Source: Pseudomonas sp. RIT-PI-AD
GTDB lineage: Bacteria > Pseudomonadota > Gammaproteobacteria > Pseudomonadales > Pseudomonadaceae
DNA: 64,000 bases
Direction: 5' to 3'
NCBI RefSeq assembly: GCF_025642785.1
Contig: NZ_JANZKU010000022.1
Span: 1-64,000, forward strand
In this document: piece after piece, positions 26,307 through 35,564 of the stretch
How the letters are laid out: each line of letters starts with the position of its first letter
Position numbering within the stretch: position 1 is the first letter of the stretch
The notes under the pieces: generated by a model
The model's input: only the letters and a program-made list of their open reading frames with translations
Databases searched by the model: none
Told to the model about the DNA's origin: nothing
Position numbers and translations under genes: made by a program

Positions 26307-27494
26307 TCAGGCGGCGGCCGCCGGACGCAGCGAGTAGGTCTTGAGCTGTTCGGCGAACTCGCGCAACGACTGGATGCCGCTGGCCTCGGCTTCCTGCACC
26401 CACTCCTTGATCGCCGCGAGCATGTCGTGGCCGTTGCTGCTGGTCTTCGCCCAGATCTGCTGCAACGCCAGGCGCTTCTCGTAGATCACCTTGAGCGCCT
26501 GGCTCTGGGCCAGGAGGTCCTGGATGCGCGCGTGGTGGCGATCCTCCAGCAGGCTGGTTTCCCGCGACAGCAGGCGCTTGGCCCGATGGTAGAGGTGGCG
26601 CACCGAGGCGTCGGCCTTGGACACTTCCTGCTTCACCAGGGGCGCGATCACCAGCTTGCGGTACTGCGCCATGATCTGGAAGCGGTTGTTGAGGATCGCC
26701 ATGGCGGTGTCCATGTCCAGGCTGCCCTTGCCTTCCACGCGATGGGCGATGGGCGCGACCCGTTGCACCTTGGCCAGGCGGAACAGGCAGAACAGTTTGA
26801 TCCAGGCCCAGCCCAGGTCGAACTCCCACTTCTTCACCGACAACTTGGCCGAGTTCGGGTAGGTGTGGTGATTGTTGTGCAGCTCTTCCCCGCCGATCAG
26901 GATGCCCCAGGGCACCAGGTTGGTGGCGGCGTCGCGGCACTCGAAGTTGCGGTAGCCGATGGCGTGGCCGAGCCCGTTGATGACGCCGGCGGCCCACAGC
27001 GGAATCCACATCATCTGGATCGCCCAGACGGTCATGCCCAGGACCCCGAACAGGGCCAGGTCGATGATCGCCATCAACAGGATGCCGCCGGTGGGGTAGC
27101 GGCTGTAGAGGTTGCGCTCCAGCCAGTCGGTCGGGCAGTTCTTGCCGTAGATGCGCAGGGTTTCTTCGTTCTCCGCCTCGGCGCGGTACAGCTCCGCGCC
27201 CTTGCGCAGCACGGTACCAAGCCCCTTGTACACCGGGCTGTGGGGGTCGTCGGCGGTTTCACACTTGGCGTGGTGCTTGCGATGGATCGCGGTCCACTCG
27301 CGGGTGTTCATGGCGGTGGTCAGCCACAGCCAGAAGCGGAAGAAGTGCTGGAGCGCCGGGTGCAGCTCGAGGGCGCGGTGCGCCGAGAAGCGATGCAGGT
27401 ACACCGTGACGCCGACGATGGTGACGTGGGTGATCACCAGGATGATCGCCACCAGTTGCCAGGCGGACGGATCGAGCAAACCGTTGTACCACAT
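26307..27494 (-). CDS. desA: Membrane fatty acid delta-9 desaturase DesA
   Basis: This 395-aa integral membrane di-iron enzyme introduces a cis-9 double bond into acyl chains. The three His boxes are HRFSAHR (34-40), HRKHH (71-75) and HNNHH (206-210, in GGEELHNNHHTYPNSAK). Hydrophobic segments flank them in the usual 2+2 pattern. A C-terminal extension of about 140 aa is helical and charged. The third box and the location beside oscA-sbp match P. aeruginosa DesA, which acts on membrane phospholipid acyl chains, rather than the acyl-CoA-specific DesB. No DesT-like repressor is adjacent. Confidence 0.88.
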   Translation of the reverse strand: MWYNGLLDPSAWQLVAIILVITHVTIVGVTVYLHRFSAHRALELHPALQHFFRFWLWLTTAMNTREWTAIHRKHHAKCETADDPHSPVYKGLGTVLRKGAELYRAEAENEETLRIYGKNCPTDWLERNLYSRYPTGGILLMAIIDLALFGVLGMTVWAIQMMWIPLWAAGVINGLGHAIGYRNFECRDAATNLVPWGILIGGEELHNNHHTYPNSAKLSVKKWEFDLGWAWIKLFCLFRLAKVQRVAPIAHRVEGKGSLDMDTAMAILNNRFQIMAQYRKLVIAPLVKQEVSKADASVRHLYHRAKRLLSRETSLLEDRHHARIQDLLAQSQALKVIYEKRLALQQIWAKTSSNGHDMLAAIKEWVQEAEASGIQSLREFAEQLKTYSLRPAAAA

Positions 27495-27767
27495 GGAGGG
27501 TGTTGCCTCGCTGCGAAGGGGATGACGCGGTGGTCGACACGCGTAAGGGGTCCATTATCACCGAGGGTGGGTGGAAAACCAGACCGTCTTTTAGATAGGA
27601 AGCCGGTGGAAATGTGTCTCCTCGTTTCCCTGGGCCGATCGCTTGCCGCCCCGGGCCCAGAGGGCCCGGTCGCCGTGCCGGGACGGGCACGCCTCGGGTG
27701 GGTTATCGGCCTCCCGGCGAAAAGCCTTATCGAACGAAGTCGTTTTAGAAGTTCAGTTATATAAAAA

Positions 27768-27811
27768 TTCTTAAATAGTATTTTTAAGAATAATTCGTCC
27801 TGCCTAAGATG
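27768..27811 (+). promoter_or_regulatory. Palindrome and -10 of the oscA-sulfate operon promoter
   Basis: The 380-bp gap between divergent desA and oscA has an AT-rich centre. ATTCTTAAA (27768-27776) and TTTAAGAAT (27784-27792) are perfect 9-bp arms around 7 nt. A plausible -10, TAAGAT, is at 27806-27811, with only a poor -35 that overlaps the palindrome, as expected for an activator-dependent promoter. GAATAA at 27789-27794 repeats the motif seen near metQ and at 12344. The rest of the gap shows nothing else. Confidence 0.5.
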
Positions 27812-27874
27812 CGTCCAACGCCACGCGAGCGCCCGCAGGGCGACATGCCGGCAATCCAGACGAGGAGCACCTAT

Positions 27875-28057
27875 ATGAGCGCAACACTTCGTAGCGTCGA
27901 GGGCCAGGACGAAGCTGGCATCCTGCGTGAAATCCAGAGCGCCCTGCAGGGCCTGCGCTTCGGCGCGGTCGAAATCACCGTGCACAACGGTCAGGTGGTA
28001 CAGATCGAACGCAAAGAGAAATTCCGCCTGCAAGCGCCCGCCAACAAGAGCGCCTGA
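27875..28057 (+). CDS. oscA: OscA/YezD-type small protein (DUF2292)
   Basis: This 60-aa protein is the first gene of the sulfate operon. Its body ILREIQSALQGLRFGAVEITVHNGQVVQIERKEKFRL is the DUF2292/YezD fold. In Pseudomonas corrugata a homologue, OscA, is needed for organosulfur use under chromate stress, and it is cotranscribed with sbp. GAGGAGCACC precedes the ATG at 27875; an in-frame upstream ATG at 27809 lies beyond the likely transcription start and is rejected. Biochemical role remains unknown. Confidence 0.85.
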   Translation: MSATLRSVEGQDEAGILREIQSALQGLRFGAVEITVHNGQVVQIERKEKFRLQAPANKSA

Positions 28058-28147
28058 TCGAGATCCCGGCCGCGCCCTCCACGAGGCGCCGGCCCCTTGC
28101 CTACACGCCGGTACACCGGCAACCGGAATGCCCAGGAGCAGTAATCC

Positions 28148-29146
28148 ATGTCCATTCGCCGTTTCGCTCTGACCGCCCTGGTCGGAGCCTTGTTCGCCGG
28201 CCAGGCCTTCGCCGCCACGGAGATCCTCAACGTCTCCTACGATCCCACCCGCGAGCTGTACCAGGAATACAACGCCGCGTTCATCAAGCACTGGAAGGCC
28301 GAAGGCGGCGACGACCTCAAGGTCCAGCAGTCCCACGGCGGCTCCGGCAAGCAGGCCCGCGCGGTGATCGACGGGCTCAAGGCGGACGTGGTGACCTTGG
28401 CCCTGGCCGGCGACATCGACGAATTGCAGAAGCTCGGCAAGCTGATCCCGGAGAACTGGCAGGCCCGCCTGCCGGACAACAGCACTCCCTACACCTCGAC
28501 CATCGTGTTCCTGGTGCGCAAGGGCAACCCCAAGGGCATCAAGGACTGGAACGACCTGACCCGCGACGGCGTCGAGGTGATCACCCCGAACCCGAAAACC
28601 TCGGGCGGCGCGCGCTGGAACTTCCTCGCCGCCTGGGCCTGGGCGAAGAAGACTTACGGCAGCGACGCCAAGGCGCAGGACTACGTACAGGCGCTGTACA
28701 AGCACGTGCCGGTGCTGGATACCGGTGCCCGCGGCTCGACCATCACCTTCGTCAACAACAACATCGGCGACGTGCTGGTGGCCTGGGAGAACGAAGCTTT
28801 CCTGGCACTCAAGGAACAGGGCGGCGAGAACTTCGAGATCGTCGCGCCGTCGTTGTCGATCCTCGCCGAGCCGCCGGTGTCGGTGGTGGACAAGAACGTC
28901 GACAAGAAGGGCACCCGCAAGGTCGCCGAAGCCTACCTGCAGTACCTGTACAGCGAGGAAGGCCAGCGCATCGCCGCGAAGAACTTCTACCGGCCGCGTA
29001 ACGAAAAAGTCGCCGCCGAGTTCGCCCAGCAGTTCCCCAAACTGGAGCTGGTCACCGTGGACAAGGACTTCAACGGCTGGAAGGAGGCCCAACCGAAGTT
29101 CTTCAACGACGGCGGCATTTTCGACCAGATCTACCAGGCACAATAA
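28148..29146 (+). CDS. sbp: Sulfate-binding protein of the sulfate ABC importer
   Basis: The 332-aa periplasmic protein binds sulfate (or thiosulfate) and docks on CysTW. A signal peptide ends in AFAA (about 21). The mature start [19 protein letters not shown] is the Sbp/CysP family hallmark, followed by [28 protein letters not shown] and [25 protein letters not shown], which form the anion pocket. It lies between oscA and cysT, and two hairpins follow its stop. Confidence 0.94.
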   Translation: MSIRRFALTALVGALFAGQAFAATEILNVSYDPTRELYQEYNAAFIKHWKAEGGDDLKVQQSHGGSGKQARAVIDGLKADVVTLALAGDIDELQKLGKLIPENWQARLPDNSTPYTSTIVFLVRKGNPKGIKDWNDLTRDGVEVITPNPKTSGGARWNFLAAWAWAKKTYGSDAKAQDYVQALYKHVPVLDTGARGSTITFVNNNIGDVLVAWENEAFLALKEQGGENFEIVAPSLSILAEPPVSVVDKNVDKKGTRKVAEAYLQYLYSEEGQRIAAKNFYRPRNEKVAAEFAQQFPKLELVTVDKDFNGWKEAQPKFFNDGGIFDQIYQAQ

Positions 29147-29160
29147 GCTTCACCGTCATG

Positions 29161-29217
29161 CCCTCGCCCACCCCTCTCCCCGGGGGCGAGGGACCAGGCC
29201 CGGCCAGCGCCGGGCCT
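29161..29217 (+). repeat. REP-like tandem hairpins between sbp and cysT
   Basis: Hairpin 1 pairs CCCTCGCCC (29161-29169) with GGGCGAGGG (29184-29192). Its sequence resembles the widespread CCCTC..CCCTCTCCC type of palindromic repeat. Hairpin 2 pairs AGGCCCGGC (29196-29204) with GCCGGGCCT (29209-29217). They lie 15 nt after sbp and about 100 nt before cysT, without T-runs. The position suits protecting the sbp message and lowering permease expression relative to the binding protein. Confidence 0.6.
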
Positions 29218-29316
29218 CGCCGTATCGGGCGCTCCCCGACGGCGGTCGGCGCGGGCGTGTCCCAGCCCGCAGGAGAGGGACACCCAGCGTTCCAACGCAC
29301 GCATTAAGGACGGACG

Positions 29317-30135
29317 ATGTCTCGACGTATCTCCCCGGTCATACCCGGCTTCGGGCTGACTCTGGGTTACACCCTGGTGTATCTCAGCCTGTTGGTTCTG
29401 ATTCCCCTGGGTGCCATGTTCCTCAAGACCACCTTGCTCACCTGGGACCAGTTCTGGGCCATCATCAGCGCACCCCGGGTGCTCGCCGCGCTCAAGCTGA
29501 GCTTCGGCACCGCCTTCGCCGCCGCCGTGCTCAACGGGATCATCGGCACGCTGCTGGCCTGGGTGCTGGTGCGCTACGAATTCCCCGGGCGCAAGGTCAT
29601 CGACGCCATGGTCGACCTGCCCTTCGCCCTGCCCACCGCCGTCGCCGGCATCGCCCTCACCGCGCTCTACGCGCCGGCCGGACTGGTCGGCCAGTTCGCC
29701 ACCGCGCTCGGCCTGAAGATCGCCTACACGCCGTTCGGCATCACCCTGGCGCTGACCTTCGTCACCCTGCCGTTCGTCGCCCGCACCGTGCAACCGGTGC
29801 TGGCGGACATCCCGCGCGAAGTGGAAGAGGCCGCCGCCTGCCTGGGCGCCAAGCCCCTGCAGGTGTTCCGCTACATTCTCCTACCGGCGCTGCTGCCCGC
29901 CTGGCTGACCGGTTTCGCGCTGGCCTTCGCCCGCGGCGTCGGCGAATACGGCTCGGTGATCTTCATCGCCGGCAACATGCCGATGAAGACCGAGATCCTG
30001 CCGCTGCTGATCATGGTCAAGCTGGACCAATACGACTACACCGGCGCCACCGCCATCGGCGTGCTGATGCTGGTGGTTTCCTTCGTCCTGCTGCTGCTGA
30101 TCAACCTGCTGCAGCGGCGCATCGAAACCCCCTGA
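29317..30135 (+). CDS. cysT: Sulfate ABC transporter permease CysT (CysU)
   Basis: This is one of two inner-membrane subunits of the sulfate channel, 272 aa, with six hydrophobic segments. It starts [32 protein letters not shown], the standard CysT N-terminus. The EAA loop that contacts CysA reads [27 protein letters not shown], and [17 protein letters not shown] follows. The 170-bp gap from sbp holds REP-like hairpins; the stop is 10 bp from cysW. Confidence 0.94.
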   Translation: MSRRISPVIPGFGLTLGYTLVYLSLLVLIPLGAMFLKTTLLTWDQFWAIISAPRVLAALKLSFGTAFAAAVLNGIIGTLLAWVLVRYEFPGRKVIDAMVDLPFALPTAVAGIALTALYAPAGLVGQFATALGLKIAYTPFGITLALTFVTLPFVARTVQPVLADIPREVEEAAACLGAKPLQVFRYILLPALLPAWLTGFALAFARGVGEYGSVIFIAGNMPMKTEILPLLIMVKLDQYDYTGATAIGVLMLVVSFVLLLLINLLQRRIETP

Positions 30136-30145
30136 GGAGCGCGCC

Positions 30146-31018
30146 ATGTCATCCGCCACGCTAACCGCCGCCGCTTCCGCCAACGCCGCCCGGCGCGGCA
30201 GCCCCTGGGCCCGTCGCGCACTGATCCTGGCCGCCTGGCTGGCCTTCGCGCTGTTCCTCCTGCTGCCGCTCTACATCGTCCTCAGCGAGGCGTTGAAACA
30301 GGGCCTGGGTACCTTCTTCGCCGCCATCTTCGAGGCGGATGCCCTCTCCGCCCTGAAGCTGACGGTGTTCGCCGTGCTCATCTCGGTGCCGCTGAACCTG
30401 GTGTTCGGCGTCGCCGCCGCCTGGTGCGTGAGCAAGTTCGAGTTCCGCGGCAAGAGCATCCTGGTCACCCTGATCGACCTGCCCTTCTCGGTCTCGCCGG
30501 TGATCGCCGGCCTGATCTACGTGCTGCTGTTCGGCGCCCAGGGCTACTTCGGCGAATGGTTGCAGGACCGCGACATCCAGATCGTCTTCGCCGTGCCCGG
30601 CATCGTCCTGGCGACGATCTTCGTCACCGTGCCCTTCGTAGCCCGCGAGCTGATCCCGCTGATGCAGGAACAGGGCACCCAGGAAGAGGAAGCCGCGCGG
30701 CTGCTGGGCGCCAACGGCTGGCAGATGTTCTGGCACGTGACCCTGCCGAACATCAAATGGGGCCTGATCTACGGCGTGGTGCTCTGCACCGCCCGCGCCA
30801 TGGGCGAGTTCGGCGCGGTGTCGGTGGTCTCCGGGCACATCCGCGGCGTCACCAACACCCTGCCGCTGCACGTCGAGATCCTCTACAACGAATACAACCA
30901 CGTCGCCGCGTTCAGCGTCGCCAGCCTGCTGCTGGTGCTGGCGCTGGTCATCCTGCTGCTCAAGCAGTGGAGCGAATCCCGTCTTTCCCGCCTACGTCAC
31001 AACGACGCGGAGGAATAG
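30146..31018 (+). CDS. cysW: Sulfate ABC transporter permease CysW
   Basis: This is the second membrane subunit of the sulfate importer, 290 aa. A polar Ala-rich N-terminal tail precedes the first membrane segment [25 protein letters not shown]. The EAA loop is [24 protein letters not shown], followed by [19 protein letters not shown], both diagnostic for CysW. Ten base pairs separate it from cysT and 2 bp from cysA, so the genes are one transcription and translation unit. Confidence 0.94.
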   Translation: MSSATLTAAASANAARRGSPWARRALILAAWLAFALFLLLPLYIVLSEALKQGLGTFFAAIFEADALSALKLTVFAVLISVPLNLVFGVAAAWCVSKFEFRGKSILVTLIDLPFSVSPVIAGLIYVLLFGAQGYFGEWLQDRDIQIVFAVPGIVLATIFVTVPFVARELIPLMQEQGTQEEEAARLLGANGWQMFWHVTLPNIKWGLIYGVVLCTARAMGEFGAVSVVSGHIRGVTNTLPLHVEILYNEYNHVAAFSVASLLLVLALVILLLKQWSESRLSRLRHNDAEE

Positions 31019-31020
31019 CC

Positions 31021-32010
31021 ATGTCCATCGAAATCCGTAACGTCAGCAAGAACTTCAATGCCTTCAAGGCGCTGAACCAGATCAACCTGGACATCCAGAG
31101 TGGCGAACTGGTCGCCCTGCTCGGCCCCTCGGGCTGCGGCAAGACCACCCTGTTGCGGATCATCGCCGGTCTGGAGACCCCCGACCAGGGCAACATCGTG
31201 TTCCACGGCGAGGACGTGTCCGGCCACGACGTGCGCGACCGCAACGTCGGCTTCGTCTTCCAGCACTACGCGCTGTTCCGCCACATGACGGTGTTCGACA
31301 ACGTCGCCTTCGGCCTGCGCATGAAGCCCAAGGGCGAGCGTCCCGACGAGGGGCGGATCGCCGAGAAGGTCCACGAGCTGCTGAACATGGTGCAGCTCGA
31401 CTGGCTCTCCGACCGCTACCCGGAGCAACTGTCCGGCGGCCAGCGCCAGCGCATCGCCCTGGCCCGCGCCCTGGCGGTGGAGCCCAAGGTGCTGCTGCTC
31501 GACGAACCCTTCGGCGCCCTCGACGCCAAGGTCCGCAAGGAGCTGCGCCGCTGGCTGGCACGTCTGCACGAGGACATCAACCTGACCTCGGTGTTCGTCA
31601 CCCACGACCAGGAGGAGGCCATGGAAGTGGCGGACCGCATCGTGGTGATGAACAAGGGGGTGATCGAGCAGATCGGTTCGCCGGGCGAGGTCTACGAGAA
31701 CCCGGCCAGCGACTTCGTCTACCACTTCCTCGGCGACTCCAACCGCCTGCACCTCGGCGGCGAAGAACACGTGCTGTTCCGTCCCCACGAGGTCTCGCTG
31801 TCCCGCGAGGCGGTGGAAGGCCACCGGGCGGCGGAAGTCCGCGACATCCGTCCGCTCGGCGCCATCACCCGGGTGACCCTGAAGGTCGACAGCCAGGACG
31901 AGCTGATCGAGGCCGAAGTGGTGAAGGACCACGACAGCCTGGCGGGCCTGGCCCGTGGCGAAGTGCTCTACTTCAAGCCCAAGGCCCTGCAGCCGGTGCT
32001 CCACGGCTGA
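31021..32010 (+). CDS. cysA: Sulfate ABC transporter ATP-binding protein CysA
   Basis: This ATPase drives sulfate/thiosulfate import. The 329-aa protein has Walker [10 protein letters not shown] (35-43), Q-loop [22 protein letters not shown], signature LSGGQRQR, Walker [13 protein letters not shown] and switch His in [13 protein letters not shown]-terminal regulatory domain with VLFRPHEV (TOBE type) is present, as in E. coli CysA. It is the last gene of oscA-sbp-cysTWA; a 9-bp hairpin (32018-32046) separates it from the convergent membrane protein gene. Confidence 0.95.
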   Translation: MSIEIRNVSKNFNAFKALNQINLDIQSGELVALLGPSGCGKTTLLRIIAGLETPDQGNIVFHGEDVSGHDVRDRNVGFVFQHYALFRHMTVFDNVAFGLRMKPKGERPDEGRIAEKVHELLNMVQLDWLSDRYPEQLSGGQRQRIALARALAVEPKVLLLDEPFGALDAKVRKELRRWLARLHEDINLTSVFVTHDQEEAMEVADRIVVMNKGVIEQIGSPGEVYENPASDFVYHFLGDSNRLHLGGEEHVLFRPHEVSLSREAVEGHRAAEVRDIRPLGAITRVTLKVDSQDELIEAEVVKDHDSLAGLARGEVLYFKPKALQPVLHG

Positions 32011-32017
32011 GGCGACG

Positions 32018-32046
32018 CCCGGCCCGCCGCGCCACGACGGGCCGGG
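32018..32046. terminator. Hairpin between convergent cysA and membrane protein genes
   Basis: CCCGGCCCG (32018-32026) pairs with CGGGCCGGG (32038-32046). It lies in the 43-bp gap between the two convergent stops. There is no T-run, so it is a weak or Rho-assisted terminator at best. Confidence 0.4.
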
Positions 32047-32053
32047 TGCCGGA

Positions 32054-33925
32054 TCACTGCACCTCGGTGAGGTGCACGACCTTGCCGTCCTGGCTGTCGA
32101 TGCGGAACACCCCCGACTCGCGGCCGCGCACTCCGGGGTCGAACAAGTGCCCGTTGTCCTCCCAGAAGCGCGCATCGGCGTGGAAAATCGCCACGTAGGC
32201 ATAGCCCGCCAACAGCTTTTCCAGCGGGTCGGTGCAGGTCCAGACGTCCTTCTCGTCGTAGAGCGCGCCCACCGACCAGCACCACCACATCGAGTGGAAC
32301 GGCTGGATCGCGTAGTTGAACGCGTACTTCTCGTAGCCCGTCGACTGCTGGGAGATGAAGTACGCCATGTCGTAGCCGCTCATGTGCTTCTTCAGCACCG
32401 CGACCAACTCGTCGACCTTCTGCCGCTTTTGCAGCAGGACCGGGTCCGCGTGCATGCCGCGCAGGTTGTCGTAGAAGTTCGCCGGTACGAAGTAGAAGGT
32501 CACGCAGGACGCCAGCGCCACCGCCACGGCGAGGGAGCGCTTGGCGCTGGCGTCGACGCGGCCGCAGAGCAGGCCATAGAGCACCAGCAGCCAGGCCAGG
32601 TAGTAGCTGGCCGCATAGCGTTCGAAGGACGCCAGTTGCAGCCCCTCGTACTCGGTGAAGAACAGCAGGTAGCTGAGCAACAGGAACGCCACGTAACCCA
32701 GGGCACAGAGGAACAGGAAGGCCAGCACGGCGGCGGTCTTCGCCCGTTGTCCGCGCCGTTGAATCGCGATCAGCACCAGGCTGGCGGCCAGCAGGCCCAG
32801 GGTCATCCCGTAGAGCGACAGCGACCCGGACACGGGGTTTTTCGCGAACACCATGAAGTTCGGGATGTGCAGCCGCACCAGGAACTCGAGCAGGGTCGCC
32901 CCCAGGCGTTTCAGCATCGGCTCCTGGAAGAACGTCTCCAGGGGCGGAATGGCGAGGTTCTGCGCCACGTTGATCGAAGCCACGTAGCTCGTCCACGACC
33001 GGTAGGCCGCGAACAGCGCGACGAGCCCGACCACAGCCGTCAGCAGCCAGGGCAGTTGGGCCCTGGCCCGCGTCCGCCAGTCGCCGGTAACGGCGAGCCC
33101 CTCGAAGCCCCGCGCCAGCACATAGCACCCGAGCACCACCAGCGCCAACAGCAGGCCCACCTGCTTGGTCAGCACCAGCACGGCCAGCACCGCCGGCAGG
33201 AACAACAGATGGCGGTAGCGGTTGGACAACGTCAGGGCGAGGGCCAGGGCCGCGGCGAAATAAACCGAGAGCAACTGGTCGGCGAAGATGTGCCCGAAGT
33301 CGTAGTAGAAGAAGTAGATGAAGGCACAGGCGACGTAGAAGGAAAGCACCCCGAACAGCGGGCGTCGCGCGTTGAAGCTGCCGGTCACGCACAGGATGGC
33401 CGAGAGCATGAAGACCACCTGGGCGTAGAGCACGCCGCGCTCCGACCAGAGGGTGAGGCTGGTCAGGTAGTACTGGAGCAACTGCTGGGCGGGCGGATAG
33501 TTCTTGAAGGTGATCGGCGAGGCGGCCTGGTAGAGCGCATCGGTCTCGAACAGCAGCTTGGCGCTGGGCGCCCAGAAGGAAAACTCATCCCAGCCGGTGA
33601 ACAGGAAGTCCATGGGAATGGCGCGGTAGAGCAGCAGGAACGGCACCAGGTAGAGCAGGTAACAGGCGTTGCGCGGCACCAGATAGCCCCGCAGCCGCCC
33701 GCGTTCGCGGATCAGCGCCAGGATGCCCAGAACGATGCCGGTCGCCAGGGCGAACACGGCGCCCGGGAACAGCCGGCCGAACCAACCGAAGACATAGAGC
33801 AGCAGGACGATGAAAGTCATCGCCAGCACCGGCGCCGCCGTGATCCGGACCCGGCCGAAGCTGCAGATTCCCCCCATGTACCCCAGCACCGACAAGAACA
33901 GCGTCAGCGTTTTCAACACGATCAT
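32054..33925 (-). CDS. Large polytopic membrane protein, glycosyltransferase GT-C-like
   Basis: The 623-aa protein has about 11-12 hydrophobic segments in the first 450 residues and a soluble C-terminal domain of about 150 aa. The first large loop carries FLFTGWDEFSFWAPSAKLLFETD, in which an acidic Asp-Glu pair follows the membrane segment, then YPPAQQLLQYYLTSL. This layout is that of GT-C lipid-linked sugar transferases (PMT/ArnT-like). I cannot name a substrate. No polysaccharide genes are adjacent. It could glycosylate a cell-surface lipid or protein. Confidence 0.6.
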   Translation of the reverse strand: MIVLKTLTLFLSVLGYMGGICSFGRVRITAAPVLAMTFIVLLLYVFGWFGRLFPGAVFALATGIVLGILALIRERGRLRGYLVPRNACYLLYLVPFLLLYRAIPMDFLFTGWDEFSFWAPSAKLLFETDALYQAASPITFKNYPPAQQLLQYYLTSLTLWSERGVLYAQVVFMLSAILCVTGSFNARRPLFGVLSFYVACAFIYFFYYDFGHIFADQLLSVYFAAALALALTLSNRYRHLLFLPAVLAVLVLTKQVGLLLALVVLGCYVLARGFEGLAVTGDWRTRARAQLPWLLTAVVGLVALFAAYRSWTSYVASINVAQNLAIPPLETFFQEPMLKRLGATLLEFLVRLHIPNFMVFAKNPVSGSLSLYGMTLGLLAASLVLIAIQRRGQRAKTAAVLAFLFLCALGYVAFLLLSYLLFFTEYEGLQLASFERYAASYYLAWLLVLYGLLCGRVDASAKRSLAVAVALASCVTFYFVPANFYDNLRGMHADPVLLQKRQKVDELVAVLKKHMSGYDMAYFISQQSTGYEKYAFNYAIQPFHSMWWCWSVGALYDEKDVWTCTDPLEKLLAGYAYVAIFHADARFWEDNGHLFDPGVRGRESGVFRIDSQDGKVVHLTEVQ

Positions 33926-34215
33926 GTTTGCCCTCTTCTACCACTCGTTCCGATCGGCCGCTCAGGCGCTGAAAAACGGCCGATGCCCCGCGGCACGTTC
34001 TTCTCGATGGGTCGCTGATGTTTTTGACGACGATGCGGGCGGATGGAGGCATGCCTCCGTCGATGCCGCGGCAGCATGGAAGCATATCGGGCAGGTCATT
34101 CGAAATCATTCTTTCGGTCGGTGCGCCAGGTGCCGCGCCGTAGTAGCCTCTCTTCGCTCGACCCGTACCGCCCGTCTCATCGATTGCTCAAAAAAACAAC
34201 AAAGGAGCACGTCGC

Positions 34216-34977
34216 ATGTTTCATCCGCTGATCCGTCACATCCCTATCCTGCTGCTCGGCTGGCTGGCCGCCCTGTCCGCCACCGCCGCCGAACTGACCC
34301 CGCTGGAACACGTGCAGCTCCAGGCCTGCCGGGCGACCAGCAGCCTGCTGCTCTACCGCGGCGAAGGCTTCCAGGAAGCCCATGCCGCCCGCCTGCAAGC
34401 CGACATCGCCGCGCTCGACCAGGCGCTGGACGCCCTGGCCGCGGACGGAGCCGAGCTGCGGCAAAAGGAACAGACCCTGGTGAGCCAACTGCGCCGCGGC
34501 GTTTCCTTTGGCCACAAGGAAGACGACATGCCCTGGCGCTACCCACAGGAGCTCGGCAAGGCGCTGCGCGACACCCTGGTGGCGGCGCGTGCCGCCAGCC
34601 ATGGCCCGGCGGGAGACGAGTTGCCCGTGCAGGTCGAATACCTGGCGGTGCAGTACCTCAGCCGTGCCTACATCGGCAGCTTCGAGACCGCCCGCGAACA
34701 GACCGACAACTACATCGGCCAGGACGAACGCCAGCTGGTGCCGGCCATCGACGCGGAGATGGCCCAGCGCCAGGCGCGCAACGATCCGCTGAGCGCCAAG
34801 CTGCAAACGCGCTGGAACTACCTCAGGACGGCCTTCAGCGACATGAACAGCCAGACCACGGCCTTGGTCAGCGCCTCCGGACGCCCCTTCGCGCCGACCA
34901 CGGTCGATCGCCACGCCCGCTCGCTGAGCACCCAGTGGCTGAGCCAGGGCGCCGAGCTGGCCACCACCCGGCGCTGA
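34216..34977 (+). CDS. Hypothetical periplasmic protein with helical repeats
   Basis: The 253-aa product has a signal peptide (ILLLGWLAALSATAAEL) and a helical mature region. Residues about 55-95 (RLQADIAALDQALDALAADGAELRQKEQTL) look like a coiled coil. I recognise no catalytic motif and only two Cys at most. AAAGGAG about 12 bp upstream supports the ATG at 34216. It stands alone, convergent with the DUF962 gene (1 bp apart). It could be a solute- or envelope-associated helical protein; no function is claimed. Confidence 0.6.
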   Translation: MFHPLIRHIPILLLGWLAALSATAAELTPLEHVQLQACRATSSLLLYRGEGFQEAHAARLQADIAALDQALDALAADGAELRQKEQTLVSQLRRGVSFGHKEDDMPWRYPQELGKALRDTLVAARAASHGPAGDELPVQVEYLAVQYLSRAYIGSFETAREQTDNYIGQDERQLVPAIDAEMAQRQARNDPLSAKLQTRWNYLRTAFSDMNSQTTALVSASGRPFAPTTVDRHARSLSTQWLSQGAELATTRR

Positions 34978-34978
34978 C

Positions 34979-35500
34979 TCAGGCGGTGCGCCCACCGGCT
35001 CCGCGCACGGGGCCGGCCAGGGCTTCAACGGCGCGCGCCAGGTCCTTGCGCAGGCCGAGCAGGAACGCCAGCTCGGCCACCACGAACAGCGGACCGACCG
35101 CCAGCCCGACCAGATCGTCGACGAAGGCCGGCTTGCGGCCCTCGTGGTAATGGCCGACGAACTGGACGATCCAGCCCACCACGAACATCCCCGCCGCCAC
35201 CCCGAGCCACGACGCCGTGTCCCAGGCCGCCAGGCGCGCGCCGCCCCACAGGGCCAGGGCGAGCAGCGCCGCCATGACGGCGCCGAAGCGCAGGTCCAGG
35301 CGGAAATAGAACACCGCCAGCGCCAGCCCCGCGATCAGGGCCGGCGACCAGGCGATCCCGAAGCCCTCCAGTTGAGGCCGCGAGAGCAGCGCCGCCACCG
35401 CGTAGAGGATCAGCGGCACCCCGACGAAATGGCTGGCGATGTTGCGGCGGTCGCGGTGGTAGGCGGCGTACTGCGCCAGGTGCTCGGTGAGGGTCTTCAT
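34979..35500 (-). CDS. DUF962/Mpo1-like membrane protein
   Basis: The 173-aa protein has four hydrophobic segments and the family features HRDRRNIASHFVGVPLILYAV near the N-terminus and VQFVGHYHEGRKPAFVDDLVGLAVGPLFVVAE in the second half. These His-containing loops are conserved in the Mpo1/YGL010w group. In yeast, Mpo1 is an Fe(II)-dependent dioxygenase in phytosphingosine alpha-oxidation; the bacterial role is not known. The gene is monocistronic. Confidence 0.82.
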   Translation of the reverse strand: MKTLTEHLAQYAAYHRDRRNIASHFVGVPLILYAVAALLSRPQLEGFGIAWSPALIAGLALAVFYFRLDLRFGAVMAALLALALWGGARLAAWDTASWLGVAAGMFVVGWIVQFVGHYHEGRKPAFVDDLVGLAVGPLFVVAELAFLLGLRKDLARAVEALAGPVRGAGGRTA

Positions 35501-35564
35501 GTCGGCCTCGCGTGGCTGGGGGATGGCTCTGCCGGCGCATCGGGCGATCCCGGCCCGGCGCGCC

